Part shown: piece by piece, positions 34,577-43,161 of the stretch
Layout: each line of letters begins with the position of its first letter
Numbering within the stretch: the stretch's first letter is position 1
Source: Caulobacter sp031457805
GTDB lineage: Bacteria > Pseudomonadota > Alphaproteobacteria > Caulobacterales > Caulobacteraceae
Reading direction: 5' to 3'
Length of the DNA stretch: 64,000 nucleotides
Assembly (NCBI RefSeq): GCF_031457805.1
Contig: NZ_JAVDXI010000006.1
Location: 62,001 to 126,000, forward strand
Position numbers and translations under genes: made by a program
The notes under the pieces: model-generated
What the model was told of the DNA's origin: nothing
The model's input: only the letters and a program-made list of their open reading frames with translations
The model's database searches: none

Positions 34577-35803
34577 ATGCGCACACCCTTGCTCACCGCC
34601 TCCGCCGCCCTCGCCGCCGCCTTGGCCGCCTGTGGTCCCGCCCCTGCTCAGCCCGGTCAGGCCGGCGCGCCGGTCGAAAGCCGCGCGCCCAACGCGCCCG
34701 ACCAGAAGCCCGCCTTCGCCGGCCAGACCCGCGCCCCGGGCCTGAACTCCGGCGTCACCGGCCAGTACCAGACCCTGGCCAGCGGCCTGGAGCATCCGTG
34801 GGGCATGGCCTTCCTGCCGACCGGCGAAATCCTGGTGAGCGAACGCGCCGGCCGCCTGCGGGTCTTTGGCAAGGACGGCAAGCTTTCGCCTGCGGTGACG
34901 GGTCTCCCGGCGATCTACGCGCAGGGCCAGGGCGGCCTGCTGGGCCTCGCCCTGGATCCCGACTATGCCAAGAACGGCCTCGTCTACTGGGCCTACGCCG
35001 AAGAGGTCGACGGCGTGAACGGCACCGCCGTAGCGCGCGGCAAGCTGACCCTGGGCGCCGCGCCCAAGGTCGACAATGTGCAAGTGATCTGGCGCCAGAC
35101 GCCGAAAATGGCCAGCGCCCTGCACTTTGGCGGCCGCCTGGTCTTCGCGCCCGACGGCAAGCTCTTCATCACCACCGGCGAACGCTCGGTCATGGCCGGC
35201 CGCGTGCAGGCCCAGAACCTCGACGGCACGCTGGGCAAGGTCGTACGGATCAACGCCGACGGCTCGATCCCCAGCGACAATCCGTTCGTGACCACGGCCG
35301 GCGCCAAGCCCGACATCTGGTCGCTGGGCCACCGCAACATCCAGTCGGCTACGCTGGACGCCCAAGGCCGGCTGTGGACCGTCGAGCATGGCGCGCGCGG
35401 CGGCGACGAACTGAACCGTCCCGAGCCCGGCAAGAACTACGGCTGGCCGCTGATCACCTATGGCGAGGAGTACTCGGGCAAGGCGATCAGCGACGGCGCG
35501 ACCCAGAAGGAAGGTCTGGAGCAGCCGGTCTACTACTGGGACCCCGTCATCGCCCCATCCGGCATGGCCATCTATGACGGCGCCCTGTTCCCCGCCCTGA
35601 AGGGCAGCGTGCTGATCGGCTCGATGCGCGAGCAGCATGTCGCGCGCCTGGTGCTGAAGGACGACAAGGTGGTTGGCGAGGAGCGCCTGTTCACCGACAT
35701 CGGCGGCCGCGTCCGCGACGTCGCGGTCGGTCCGGACGGCGCGATCTATGTCGTCACCGACGAGGAAGACGGCAAGCTGATCAAGATCACGCCGAAGGGC
35801 TGA
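34577..35803 (+). CDS. PQQ-dependent aldose sugar dehydrogenase-like lipoprotein
   Basis: A 408-residue beta-propeller of the YliI/Asd (soluble glucose dehydrogenase) family, oxidising aldoses in the periplasm with PQQ. MRTPLLTASAALAAALAACG is a lipoprotein signal with lipobox LAAC. Propeller marks include GLEHPWGMAFLPTGEILV, GQGGLLGLALDPDYAKNG, HFGGRLVFAPDGKLFITTGER, SLGHRNIQ and EHGARGGDELNRPEPGKNYGW. The HRN and EHG-RGGDE motifs carry the catalytic His and cofactor contacts in this family. Monocistronic between two terminators. No PQQ biosynthesis genes are in the window. Confidence 0.88.
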   Translation: MRTPLLTASAALAAALAACGPAPAQPGQAGAPVESRAPNAPDQKPAFAGQTRAPGLNSGVTGQYQTLASGLEHPWGMAFLPTGEILVSERAGRLRVFGKDGKLSPAVTGLPAIYAQGQGGLLGLALDPDYAKNGLVYWAYAEEVDGVNGTAVARGKLTLGAAPKVDNVQVIWRQTPKMASALHFGGRLVFAPDGKLFITTGERSVMAGRVQAQNLDGTLGKVVRINADGSIPSDNPFVTTAGAKPDIWSLGHRNIQSATLDAQGRLWTVEHGARGGDELNRPEPGKNYGWPLITYGEEYSGKAISDGATQKEGLEQPVYYWDPVIAPSGMAIYDGALFPALKGSVLIGSMREQHVARLVLKDDKVVGEERLFTDIGGRVRDVAVGPDGAIYVVTDEEDGKLIKITPKG

Positions 35804-35811
35804 TCTCGAAG

Positions 35812-35847
35812 GCAGGGCCTGAGCCGAGACGCTCAGGCCCTGCTTCT
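35812..35847. terminator. Bidirectional terminator hairpin
   Basis: Perfect 13-bp stem GCAGGGCCTGAGC/GCTCAGGCCCTGC with a 6-base loop, between the convergent sugar dehydrogenase and arsN1. It abuts the arsN1 stop; TTCT follows on the plus strand. It probably serves both transcripts. Confidence 0.75.
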
Positions 35848-36355
35848 AGCCAAGATTGGCTTCGATGACCCGCTCCACGGCGACCACGTCGCGCCAGACG
35901 CCGTCGAGCTTGCCGTGCTTCTCATGCACGCCCACCTCGCGGAATCCGACCGAGCGCAACAGCGCCAGACTGGCCCGGTTCTCGACGAACACCCGCGACA
36001 GCAGCTTCCAGAGGCCCGCGGCCTCCGCGGCGGCGATCAGGGCCTTCATGGCCACCGCGCCGACACCCTGACCACGATGCGATCGCCGGACATAGACCGA
36101 GAACTCCGCCACGCCGGCGTAGCAGAGGCGGTCGGCGTAGGCGAAGGTCACCGCATAGCCGACCACCCGTCCCTCGCCATCCACGACGACCACGGCCGGA
36201 TGCTTGTTGTCCAGCCAGCCCAGAACCTCCTCTGGCGTCCGCTGCCGGGTTTCGAAAGTCGCGACCCGGTCGGCGATACCCTCGTTGTAGATCTCGGCCA
36301 TCGCCGTCGCATCGGCGACGGTGGCCGGACGCGTGGTCAGCGCGGCGCCCGTCAT
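35846..36355 (-). CDS. ArsN1-like GNAT N-acetyltransferase
   Basis: A 169-residue acetyl-CoA-dependent acetyltransferase related to phosphinothricin/arsinothricin acetyltransferases. The start MTGAALTTRPATVADATAMA is set by overlap with the arsH stop (ATGA). Family motifs are IYNEGIADRVATFET (substrate loop), EFSVYVRRSHRGQGVGAVAM (acetyl-CoA site) and VENRASLALLRSVGFREVGV. Coupling to arsH supports the arsenic-linked ArsN1 type, which detoxifies the antibiotic arsinothricin. A general methionine-sulfoximine or phosphinothricin role is the alternative. Confidence 0.85.
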   Translation of the reverse strand: MTGAALTTRPATVADATAMAEIYNEGIADRVATFETRQRTPEEVLGWLDNKHPAVVVVDGEGRVVGYAVTFAYADRLCYAGVAEFSVYVRRSHRGQGVGAVAMKALIAAAEAAGLWKLLSRVFVENRASLALLRSVGFREVGVHEKHGKLDGVWRDVVAVERVIEANLG

Positions 36356-37107
36356 GCGGGCGCTGTTTCGTGCTTCATGGCCTCGGCAGCCAGGGCGACG
36401 TGCTCTGGGATCCGCCCCTGGGCCTTCCGCTCGCTGTAGCGATCGACCAGATAGTCCGCGCGATCCCGCGTCAGCAGGGTGAACTTCACCAGCTCCTCCA
36501 TCACGTCCACGACGCGATCGTAATAGCTGGACGGCAGCATGCGGTCGTTGTCGTCGAACTCGCGGAAGGCCATCGCGACCGACGACTGGTTGGGAATGGT
36601 GATCATCCGCATCCAGCGGCCCAGCAGGCGCAGGGTGTTGACCGCGTTGAACGACTGAGACCCGCCGCTGACCTGCATCACCGCCAGGGTCTTGCCCTGG
36701 GTGGGCCGTACGCTGCCGATCTCCAGCGGAATCCAATCGATCTGCGCCTTCATGATCCCGGTGATCGCGCCGTGCCGCTCGGGGCTGCACCAGACCTGGC
36801 CTTCGGACCATTGGGACAACGCGCGCAGCTCCTGCACCTTGGGATGGTCGGGGCCTGTCGCGTCGGGCAAGGGCAGATCGCGGGGGTCGAAGATCCGCGT
36901 CTCGCAGCCCAGCGCCTGCAAGATCCGGGCGGCCTCCTCCACCAGCAGGCGGCTGAACGAGCGTTCCCGCAGCGAGCCGTACAGCAGCAGGATCCGCGGC
37001 GGATGCCCGGCGCGCGCGTCGACCTCCAGGCGGCCGCTGTCGATCTTGGCCAGGAACTTGGCATCCAGGGCGGGGAACTCGGACAACGGCGTCTCCAGCA
37101 TCGTCAT
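36352..37107 (-). CDS. arsH: Organoarsenical oxidase ArsH
   Basis: NADPH-dependent FMN reductase family protein, about 251 residues, which oxidises trivalent methylarsenicals in characterised members. Markers are ILLYGSLRERSFSRLLVEEA (FMN phosphate loop), VWCSPERHGAITGIMKAQID and GKTLAVMQVSGGSQSFNAVN. ATG 37107 is preferred; 37101 and 37131 are possible and none has a clear ribosome site. It is divergent from arsR across a 33-nt gap and translationally coupled to the downstream acetyltransferase. Confidence 0.92.
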   Translation of the reverse strand: MTMLETPLSEFPALDAKFLAKIDSGRLEVDARAGHPPRILLLYGSLRERSFSRLLVEEAARILQALGCETRIFDPRDLPLPDATGPDHPKVQELRALSQWSEGQVWCSPERHGAITGIMKAQIDWIPLEIGSVRPTQGKTLAVMQVSGGSQSFNAVNTLRLLGRWMRMITIPNQSSVAMAFREFDDNDRMLPSSYYDRVVDVMEELVKFTLLTRDRADYLVDRYSERKAQGRIPEHVALAAEAMKHETAPA

Positions 37108-37114
37108 TGAACTG

Positions 37115-37143
37115 TCGAATAATTCGAGCATATTGGAAATATG
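37115..37143. promoter_or_regulatory. ArsR operator region: two perfect palindromes
   Basis: TCGAAT-A-ATTCGA (37115-37127) and CATATT-GGA-AATATG (37129-37143) lie end to end between arsH and arsR. The second includes the arsR ATG. Binding by ArsR here would block both divergent promoters. Confidence 0.6.
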
Positions 37144-37512
37144 GAATCGAAAGCCGCTGTCAACATGTTGTCGGCCCTGGGCCATGAAGGGCGCCTGGCC
37201 ATCTTCCGCCTCCTGGTGCAGGCCGGCCCCGCCGGCGTCGCCGCCGGCGAAATCGCGCGCGCGCTGAACGTGCTGCCCAACAGCCTGTCGGCCAATCTGA
37301 ACGTGCTCTCCCACGCAGGCCTGATCGCCTCGCGCCGAGACGGCCGCTCGATCATCTACACAGCGGACTATGACGCGATGAGCGGGCTGTTGGGCTTTCT
37401 GATGGAAGACTGCTGCGCCGGCGCGCCACGGATCTGCGCCCCGCTGGGCGCGATCGTCAGCAAGGCCGAGGCCTGCGACGGAACCTGTTTGCCGGAAAGG
37501 GAACCCGCATGA
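37141..37512 (+). CDS. arsR: Arsenite-responsive repressor ArsR
   Basis: Winged-helix repressor of 123 residues. It begins MESKAAVNMLSALGHEGRLA, and the recognition helix is LPNSLSANLNVLSHAGLI. There is no CxC in the DNA-binding helix. Instead Cys91, Cys92 and Cys99 (EDCCAGAPRIC) plus Cys112 and Cys116 lie after it, like the C-terminal trithiolate site of Acidithiobacillus-type ArsR. It overlaps arsC by 4 nt. The ATG lies inside an operator palindrome, so translation starts with almost no leader. Confidence 0.93.
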   Translation: MESKAAVNMLSALGHEGRLAIFRLLVQAGPAGVAAGEIARALNVLPNSLSANLNVLSHAGLIASRRDGRSIIYTADYDAMSGLLGFLMEDCCAGAPRICAPLGAIVSKAEACDGTCLPEREPA

Positions 37513-38039
37513 GCGACCCCAAGCCTCTAAACGTCCTGTTCCTCTGCACCCACAACTCCGCCCGGTCAGTCCTCGCCGAGAAGATCATGAACCGGGTCGG
37601 CGCGGGCCGGTTCAAAGCCTATTCCGCAGGCTCGATGCCGAGCGGAACCGTGAACCCGCACGCGATCGGCCTTCTGCGACAGCTCAATTTCAAGACCGAC
37701 GACCTGCGCTCCAAGAGCTGGGAAGAGTTTGCGACCGAGAACAATCCCGACGCGCCGGAGCTCGATTTCGTGTTCACAGTCTGCGACAACGCCGCCGGTG
37801 AGGTCTGCCCGATATGGCCCGGCCAGCCGATGAGCGCGCACTGGGGCATTCCCGATCCGTCCGCCGCGACAGGGTCCGAAGCCGAGATCGCCCTCGCGTT
37901 CGCAGACGCCTATCGCCAGCTCAACAACCGCATCACCCTCTTCTGCGCCCTGCCCATGACGTCCCTGGATCGTCTGTCTCTGCAGCGCCGCCTCGACGAG
38001 ATCGGTCGCACCGACGCGCCAAACGATACGGCGGCCTGA
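37509..38039 (+). CDS. arsC: Arsenate reductase, low-molecular-weight phosphatase (thioredoxin) type
   Basis: Reduces arsenate to arsenite. The 176 residues carry LFLCTHNSARSVLAEK at 11-26 with the CX5R phosphatase loop. Further on are ELDFVFTVCDNAAGEVCP with the redox Cys region and the general-acid Asp region. ATG overlaps arsR. It is the second gene of the arsR operon and is followed 4 nt later by the channel gene. Confidence 0.92.
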   Translation: MSDPKPLNVLFLCTHNSARSVLAEKIMNRVGAGRFKAYSAGSMPSGTVNPHAIGLLRQLNFKTDDLRSKSWEEFATENNPDAPELDFVFTVCDNAAGEVCPIWPGQPMSAHWGIPDPSAATGSEAEIALAFADAYRQLNNRITLFCALPMTSLDRLSLQRRLDEIGRTDAPNDTAA

Positions 38040-38043
38040 CGGA

Positions 38044-38718
38044 ATGAGCTCATTCGACTCGGGGCGCCGCCTCGTCGCCGAAGCCCTGGGCTCGGCCTTT
38101 CTGCTCGCCGTCGTGGTCGGCTCGGGGATCATGGGCGAGCGCCTGTCGGGCGGGAACGTCGCCATCGCGCTGCTGGGCAACACCCTGGCGACAGGGGCGG
38201 CCCTCGTCGTGCTGATCTGGGTCTTCGGCCCGATCTCCGGCGCCCACTTCAATCCAGCGGTCACCCTGGTGGCGGCGCTGCGACGCGAGTTGCCGATCGC
38301 GCTGGCTCTGGCCTATCCGCTGGCGCAGGTCCTGGGCGGGATCGCCGGCGTCTGGACGGCGCACGCCATGTTCGGCGAGCCGATCCTGCAAGTCTCGACC
38401 AAGCTGCGGTCAGGCGGCGACCAGGCTTTCGCCGAGGTCGTGGCGACCTTTGGCCTGCTGGCCACGATCCTGGGCGTCAGCCGCTTTCGACCCGATAGCA
38501 CGCCCATGGCCGTGGGGCTTTACATCACCGCAGCCTACTGGTTCACCGCCTCGACCTCGTTCGCCAATCCGGCGGTCACGGTGGCGCGCAGCCTGTCGGA
38601 CACCTTCGCCGGCATCGCGCCCGCCAGCGCGCCCGCCTTCATCCTCGCCCAGCTGGTCGGCGCCCTGCTCGCGGCGGCGCTGTTTGGCTGGCTTCTCAAG
38701 ACGGACCCTTCTCGATGA
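38044..38718 (+). CDS. MIP-family aquaglyceroporin (AqpS-like arsenite channel)
   Basis: Major intrinsic protein of 224 residues with six membrane segments and the two NPA motifs, HFNPAVT at about 68 and FANPAVT at about 173. Channels of this family conduct arsenite; in Sinorhizobium meliloti aqpS replaces the arsenite pump in an ars operon. Here it is in the same position, between two arsenate reductases and with no ArsB or Acr3 in the cluster. It overlaps the next gene by ATGA. Confidence 0.9.
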   Translation: MSSFDSGRRLVAEALGSAFLLAVVVGSGIMGERLSGGNVAIALLGNTLATGAALVVLIWVFGPISGAHFNPAVTLVAALRRELPIALALAYPLAQVLGGIAGVWTAHAMFGEPILQVSTKLRSGGDQAFAEVVATFGLLATILGVSRFRPDSTPMAVGLYITAAYWFTASTSFANPAVTVARSLSDTFAGIAPASAPAFILAQLVGALLAAALFGWLLKTDPSR

Positions 38719-39128
38719 CCGACACCGCGTTCCCGATCACCATCTTCCACAATCCGGCCTGCGGCACCTCGCGCAACACCGTGGCCATGGTCCAGGCCGC
38801 CGGCTATGCGCCGCAGGTCGTCGAGTACCTGGAGGCCGGCTGGACCCGTGAGCAGCTGCGGGATCTCGCCGCCAGGTCCGGCGGATCGCTGCGCGCTCTG
38901 ATGCGGGAAAAGGGCACGCCCGCCGAGACCCTGGGCCTACTGGCCGACGACGTGTCGGACGAGCGCCTGCTCGACGCCATGGTCGAGCACCCGATCCTGG
39001 TGAACCGCCCCATCGTCGTCACGCCCAAGGGCGTGAAGCTGTGCCGTCCGTCCGAACTGGTGCTCGACCTCTTGGACCGCAAGCCCGAGCAGTTCAGCAA
39101 GGAAGACGGCGAGGTCGTGATCCCCTGA
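38715..39128 (+). CDS. arsC: Arsenate reductase, glutaredoxin type
   Basis: A 137-residue ArsC of the thioredoxin-fold/glutaredoxin-dependent class, unrelated to the first arsC. The motif FHNPACGTSRNTVAM holds the single active Cys16; the arginine triad is partly seen in LLADDVSDERLLDAM, HPILVNRPIVV and GVKLCRPSELV. Last gene of the arsR operon. Confidence 0.92.
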   Translation: MTDTAFPITIFHNPACGTSRNTVAMVQAAGYAPQVVEYLEAGWTREQLRDLAARSGGSLRALMREKGTPAETLGLLADDVSDERLLDAMVEHPILVNRPIVVTPKGVKLCRPSELVLDLLDRKPEQFSKEDGEVVIP

Positions 39129-39181
39129 AGCGACGCTGGGAACTTCCCTCCCCCGCCCCGAACTCTGCTATCACTGGGGCC

Positions 39182-40741
39182 ATGCAGCGCAGGCGTAGCA
39201 TTCTGATCGTGGGCGGGGGGACGGCCGGGTGGCTGACGGCCGCCTATCTGGCCAAGGCGCTGCGGGTGGCCGAACAGAGCCATCTTGAGATCACCCTGCT
39301 GGAGTCGCCCGACATCGGCATCGTCGGGGTCGGCGAGGCCACTTTCCCGACCATCCGCAACACCCTGCGCTTCCTGGGCATCGACGAGGCGCACTTCATT
39401 CGCGCGACATCGGCGACCTTCAAGCAGGGCATCCGTTTCGTCGACTGGGCCGAGGCGCCGCGCGACGGACATCGCCACAGCTACTTCCACCCCTTCGAGG
39501 CCCCCTTCGCCACCGAGGGGACCAGCCTGGCGCCCTACTGGCTGCTGCAGAACGAACGCACCCGCGCGCCGTTCGCCGAGGCTGTCACGATCCAGGCGCG
39601 GGTGGCCGACGCGGCCCGAGCGCCCAAGCGTCCGCACGAGAGCGACTTTGCGGGTCCCCTGAACTACGCCTATCACTTCGACGCGGCCAAGCTGGCCCAG
39701 GTGCTGGCCGATCGCGCGCGGGAGCTGGGCGTCCGCCACCTGCAAGGCGCGGTGTCGGAGGTGGCGCTGGACGAGACCGGCGCGATCGCCCACGTCGCCT
39801 CGCCAGGCCACGGGGCCCTGAGCGCCGACCTCTTCATCGACTGCAGCGGATTCCGCGCCGAGCTGATCGGCAAGGCGCTGGGCTCGCCGTTCAAGTCGGC
39901 CAAGCCCGTCCTGTTCGCCGACCGCGCCGTGGCCTGCCGCGCGCCCTACGAGCGCCCCGACGCGCCGATCCAGAGCTACACTGTCGCCACCGCCCATGAG
40001 GCGGGCTGGATCTGGGACATCGCCCTGGCCGGCGGCCGCGGCGTCGGCTGCGTCTACGCCAGCGACTATATGGACGATGACCGCGCCGAAGCGGTGCTGC
40101 GCGACTATCTCGGCAAGGCGGCGGGCGATATCGAGACCCGCAAGATCGCCTTCGACGCCGGCTATCGCGAGCAGCAGTGGATCAAGAACTGCGTCGCGGT
40201 GGGCCTGGCGGCCGGCTTCCTGGAGCCGCTGGAGTCGACCGGCGTCGTGCTGATCGAGGCGGCCGTGGCGATGATCGCCGAACTCTTTCCCCACTCAGGC
40301 CCGGTCAGCGCCCCCGCCCGCCGCTTCAACGAGCTGATGGCCGCGCGCTTCGACAACATCATCGTCTTTCTGAAGCTGCACTATGCTCTCAGCCGACGCA
40401 CCGAGCCGTTCTGGCGCGACAATGTCGATCCGGCCTCGATCCCCGAGCGTCTTGCCGAACTGCTGGAACAGTGGCGTCACCGCCCGCCGGCGAGGTTCGA
40501 CTTCATCCTGGATCTCGAGACCTTCGCCTTCTTCAACTACCAGTACATTCTGTACGGCATGGGCTTTGAGACCGACCTGGCGGACGGCGCGGGCGAGTTC
40601 CCGGACGTGGCGGGCGCCGCCAAGCTCTTCGCCAAGATCCGCGGCTTCGCCGACCGCGCCACCCTGGATTTGCCCAGCCACCGCGACCTGATTACCCAGA
40701 TCAACCAGTTTGGTTTCGACAAGGCGTTGGAGGGGGTGTGA
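39182..40741 (+). CDS. Tryptophan halogenase-family flavoprotein
   Basis: FAD-dependent halogenase-like protein of 519 residues. The start MQRRRSILIVGGGTAGWLTA gives the GxGxxG flavin motif. GVGEATFPTIRNTL and the segment ATFKQGIRFVDW contain the lysine matching the catalytic Lys of PrnA; GLAAGFLEPLESTGV matches the catalytic Glu region. The second signature, normally WxWxIP, reads GWIWDIALAGG, with Ala in place of Pro. Such genes are numerous in Caulobacter and often sit near TonB receptors; none is adjacent here. Halogenation activity is therefore uncertain. Confidence 0.85.
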   Translation: MQRRRSILIVGGGTAGWLTAAYLAKALRVAEQSHLEITLLESPDIGIVGVGEATFPTIRNTLRFLGIDEAHFIRATSATFKQGIRFVDWAEAPRDGHRHSYFHPFEAPFATEGTSLAPYWLLQNERTRAPFAEAVTIQARVADAARAPKRPHESDFAGPLNYAYHFDAAKLAQVLADRARELGVRHLQGAVSEVALDETGAIAHVASPGHGALSADLFIDCSGFRAELIGKALGSPFKSAKPVLFADRAVACRAPYERPDAPIQSYTVATAHEAGWIWDIALAGGRGVGCVYASDYMDDDRAEAVLRDYLGKAAGDIETRKIAFDAGYREQQWIKNCVAVGLAAGFLEPLESTGVVLIEAAVAMIAELFPHSGPVSAPARRFNELMAARFDNIIVFLKLHYALSRRTEPFWRDNVDPASIPERLAELLEQWRHRPPARFDFILDLETFAFFNYQYILYGMGFETDLADGAGEFPDVAGAAKLFAKIRGFADRATLDLPSHRDLITQINQFGFDKALEGV

Positions 40742-40751
40742 GCGCCGCGCC

Positions 40752-42257
40752 CTAGCCCCGCTGATAGGTCTGACCGTCCAGCACCAGAATGTCAGCCCCC
40801 GAGAACCGCAGGGTCTGGCCGCTCATCGGGACCAGCTCCACCCGCAACGTCTCGGGCTCCGCGCCGGCTTCGGCGACAGCCGCCATCGCCCCGGCGCGCA
40901 CCGTCAGCCGGCCCTCGAGCTCGACGATGTCCAGCCGCCCCATCAGCGGATGGCGGTAGGTCCCGACATAGTGACTGTTCGGCTGACCCAACGACCAGGC
41001 GCGCCGCGCACGGTCGGCGCGGCTGGCGGCCAGGCCGGCGCGACGCTTGTCGATCCGCATCTTCAGAGCGGTCAGTTCCCCTTCATAGACCGCTTCCAGG
41101 TCTGCGCGTCCGGCCAGACGGTCATAGACGTAGTTGGCCACCAGATCGGCGACCTCGCCGCCCATGACGTCCTCATTGGCCATCACCGCAACGCCGACGC
41201 TGCGCTCGGGCATGAACGACACATGGGCGCGCGCCCCGGCGAAATTGCCGAAGTGGTGGATCAAGCGCTGGTCGCCATAGCGTCCCGTCTGCCAGCCCAG
41301 TCCATAGCCATCGCGGACATAGGGGCCGAACTTGGCTTGCTGCTCGACGATCGGCCGGTGCGTGGAGGCGACAAGGCCCTGGGGAAAAAGCCGGTTCCCC
41401 GCCAGGACGCCGTCGTTCAACTGGATCTCCAGCCAGCGCGCCATGTCACGGGCGGTGGAAACGAGTCCGCCGGCCGACTGCATGGTGGCGTCGACCTTCT
41501 GCAACGGGCTGGGCGCTATGCGGCCGTCGGCGGCGGGCGTGTGGCCCACAGCGACCTGCATCCGACGGCGCGCGCCGTTGATGCGCGCCGTCGTGCGTCG
41601 TATGCCCGCAGGCCGAAGCACCGCCTCGTCGACCATGTCACGCCAGTCCAGGCCGAAACGGTCCTGGATCAGCGTGGTCGCCAGATTGTAGCCGGTGTTG
41701 GAATAGCGGAAAACGCCGTACGGCGGGTCCGGACTGCGCTTGGTGGCGCCCAGCAAGGCGCTCATGACCCTCGGCGTGTGCTCGCCCGTGAAGGCGGCGC
41801 GATAGGGAATGGCCAGGTTCTCGAGGCCCGAGCGGTGACACAGGAGATCCGACAGGGTCACCGACGCCGCCAGATCGACGGGCAAGGCGCTCTTTCCAAC
41901 CCAGCGGCTCAAGGGCGCGTCCAGATCAAAGGCTCCGCGCTGGGCCATGGCCTTGATCGCCAGAGCGGTGAAGGCCTTGGTCGATGAGGCGATGTAGAAG
42001 GCCGTGTCGGCGTCCGCCGGGCGGCCGGTCGCGACATCGGCGACGCCGTAGCCGGCGGTCATCAGCACCTCATGGCCCCGCACCACGGCCAGCGAGAGAC
42101 CCGGCACGACCGCGACCTCGGCCAGGGCTCGGCGCACGAAGGCGTCAATCGCGTCAGCCTCTTGGCCTCGTCGGGCGCCGGCGGCCAAGGCGCGAGCGGG
42201 CGCGGCAAGCCAGGGCGCGGATACGAAGGCGGCGATGACGTGGCGGCGTGTGATCAT
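40752..42257 (-). CDS. Serine hydrolase, class C beta-lactamase family
   Basis: A 501-residue exported protein; MITRRHVIAAFVSAPWLAAP with a twin Arg suggests a Tat or Sec signal. The SxxK motif is SSTK at 91-94, with RYSNTGYN (YxN) near 170 and HHFGN late in the core. After the core, about 110 residues form a beta-rich extension (SHYVGTYRHPLMGRLDI) like that of D-aminopeptidases and esterases. It is probably a peptidase or esterase rather than a true beta-lactamase. Confidence 0.87.
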   Translation of the reverse strand: MITRRHVIAAFVSAPWLAAPARALAAGARRGQEADAIDAFVRRALAEVAVVPGLSLAVVRGHEVLMTAGYGVADVATGRPADADTAFYIASSTKAFTALAIKAMAQRGAFDLDAPLSRWVGKSALPVDLAASVTLSDLLCHRSGLENLAIPYRAAFTGEHTPRVMSALLGATKRSPDPPYGVFRYSNTGYNLATTLIQDRFGLDWRDMVDEAVLRPAGIRRTTARINGARRRMQVAVGHTPAADGRIAPSPLQKVDATMQSAGGLVSTARDMARWLEIQLNDGVLAGNRLFPQGLVASTHRPIVEQQAKFGPYVRDGYGLGWQTGRYGDQRLIHHFGNFAGARAHVSFMPERSVGVAVMANEDVMGGEVADLVANYVYDRLAGRADLEAVYEGELTALKMRIDKRRAGLAASRADRARRAWSLGQPNSHYVGTYRHPLMGRLDIVELEGRLTVRAGAMAAVAEAGAEPETLRVELVPMSGQTLRFSGADILVLDGQTYQRG

Positions 42258-42333
42258 GCGATGGGCCTCTGGAAGGAGACGACAGCTAAGCCGTCATCGC
42301 CGATCCGGGTCTTGAACGGAGCAAACCGCCCTT

Positions 42334-43047
42334 TCAGGGGACGAAGAGCCGCCGCAGGGCGCCGGGGCTCCAACCGCTGGCGTGACGTACGGCGCGGGTC
42401 ATGTGGGCCTGATCGGCGAAGCCGGCCTCCGCCGCGACATCGGCCAGGGGCGCCGTCGAGCGCACGACCCGGTCGATGGCCCCAGCCACGCGCCAGTCAT
42501 GGCGATAGCGCGTCGGTGAACGCCCGTACGCGCTGCGAAATGCGCGGGCGAAGGCGACCGGATGGCGCCCCAAAGTCTCGGCCAACATCCCGACGGGTTG
42601 ATCAGGCGCGCCGACCAAGCGATCCCGCGCCTTGACCAGCCAGGCCGCCGGCGATGCGTCTCGCCGCGTCGGCGTGACGGCGCCTGGCGCTATCGTCTCG
42701 CCCAAGGCCGCCCGGGTCAGCGCCGCGTGACCGACCTCCCGCGTCTCGCACGCCTCAAGATCATAGCGCGCCGGGCCCGCCCTCGCGTCGACGCCGTGCA
42801 CCGACAGGATCAGCGCCCCCGCGTCGCCGAACTGGTTCTCGTGCTCGAACAGGCTGGGCTTGCGGCTGAGGTGCGGCCCCTGCGCCCGGATCAGGCCTTC
42901 GGGGCTATCCTCGACATAGTCGCCGGCGAGCAAGAGCGAGGTCTGGGCCTCGGCGTGCCGGTGCGCGCGGCAGGTCTCGCCGGGCGCATAGTGCGACAGG
43001 ACCCAGCGGTGATCCGACGACGCGGACAGGACGATACTGACGGGCAT
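42334..43047 (-). CDS. AraC-family transcriptional regulator
   Basis: A 237-residue regulator. The N-terminal cupin-like sensor has HYAPGETCRAHRHAEAQTSLLLAG, with a probable metal or ligand His cluster. The C-terminal double HTH has GMLAETLGRHPVAFARAFRSAYGRSPTRY and PLADVAAEAGFADQAHMTRAVRHASGWSPG. It lies 76 nt upstream of the serine hydrolase in the same direction and may control it. Confidence 0.88.
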   Translation of the reverse strand: MPVSIVLSASSDHRWVLSHYAPGETCRAHRHAEAQTSLLLAGDYVEDSPEGLIRAQGPHLSRKPSLFEHENQFGDAGALILSVHGVDARAGPARYDLEACETREVGHAALTRAALGETIAPGAVTPTRRDASPAAWLVKARDRLVGAPDQPVGMLAETLGRHPVAFARAFRSAYGRSPTRYRHDWRVAGAIDRVVRSTAPLADVAAEAGFADQAHMTRAVRHASGWSPGALRRLFVP

Positions 43048-43128
43048 GAAGCGGCCTCCCGTCTGTTAGAGGCCTCGGGCGAGCGCTTTGGAGGCGGGGC
43101 GCTGAAACTTTTCTGGCGACAGCGCGAC

Positions 43129-43150
43129 GGGGCCCGTCGAAGCGGGCCCC
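43129..43150 (-). terminator. GC-rich hairpin after the antiporter gene
   Basis: GGGGCCCG/CGGGCCCC, 8-bp stem with a 6-base loop, 12 bases past the antiporter stop. There is no U-run, so termination by it is uncertain. Confidence 0.4.
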
Positions 43151-43161
43151 GCGCACAAGGC

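Noticed and set aside
35846..39128. Arsenic cassette as a recent mobile island
   Set aside because: No integrase, insertion sequence, tRNA target or direct repeats flank it, and its base composition looks like the neighbours.
40752..42257. Serine hydrolase as the target of the BlaI-type repressor
   Set aside because: It is 8.6 kb away, has an AraC gene just upstream, and no matching TTAC-N4-GTAA dyad was seen before it.
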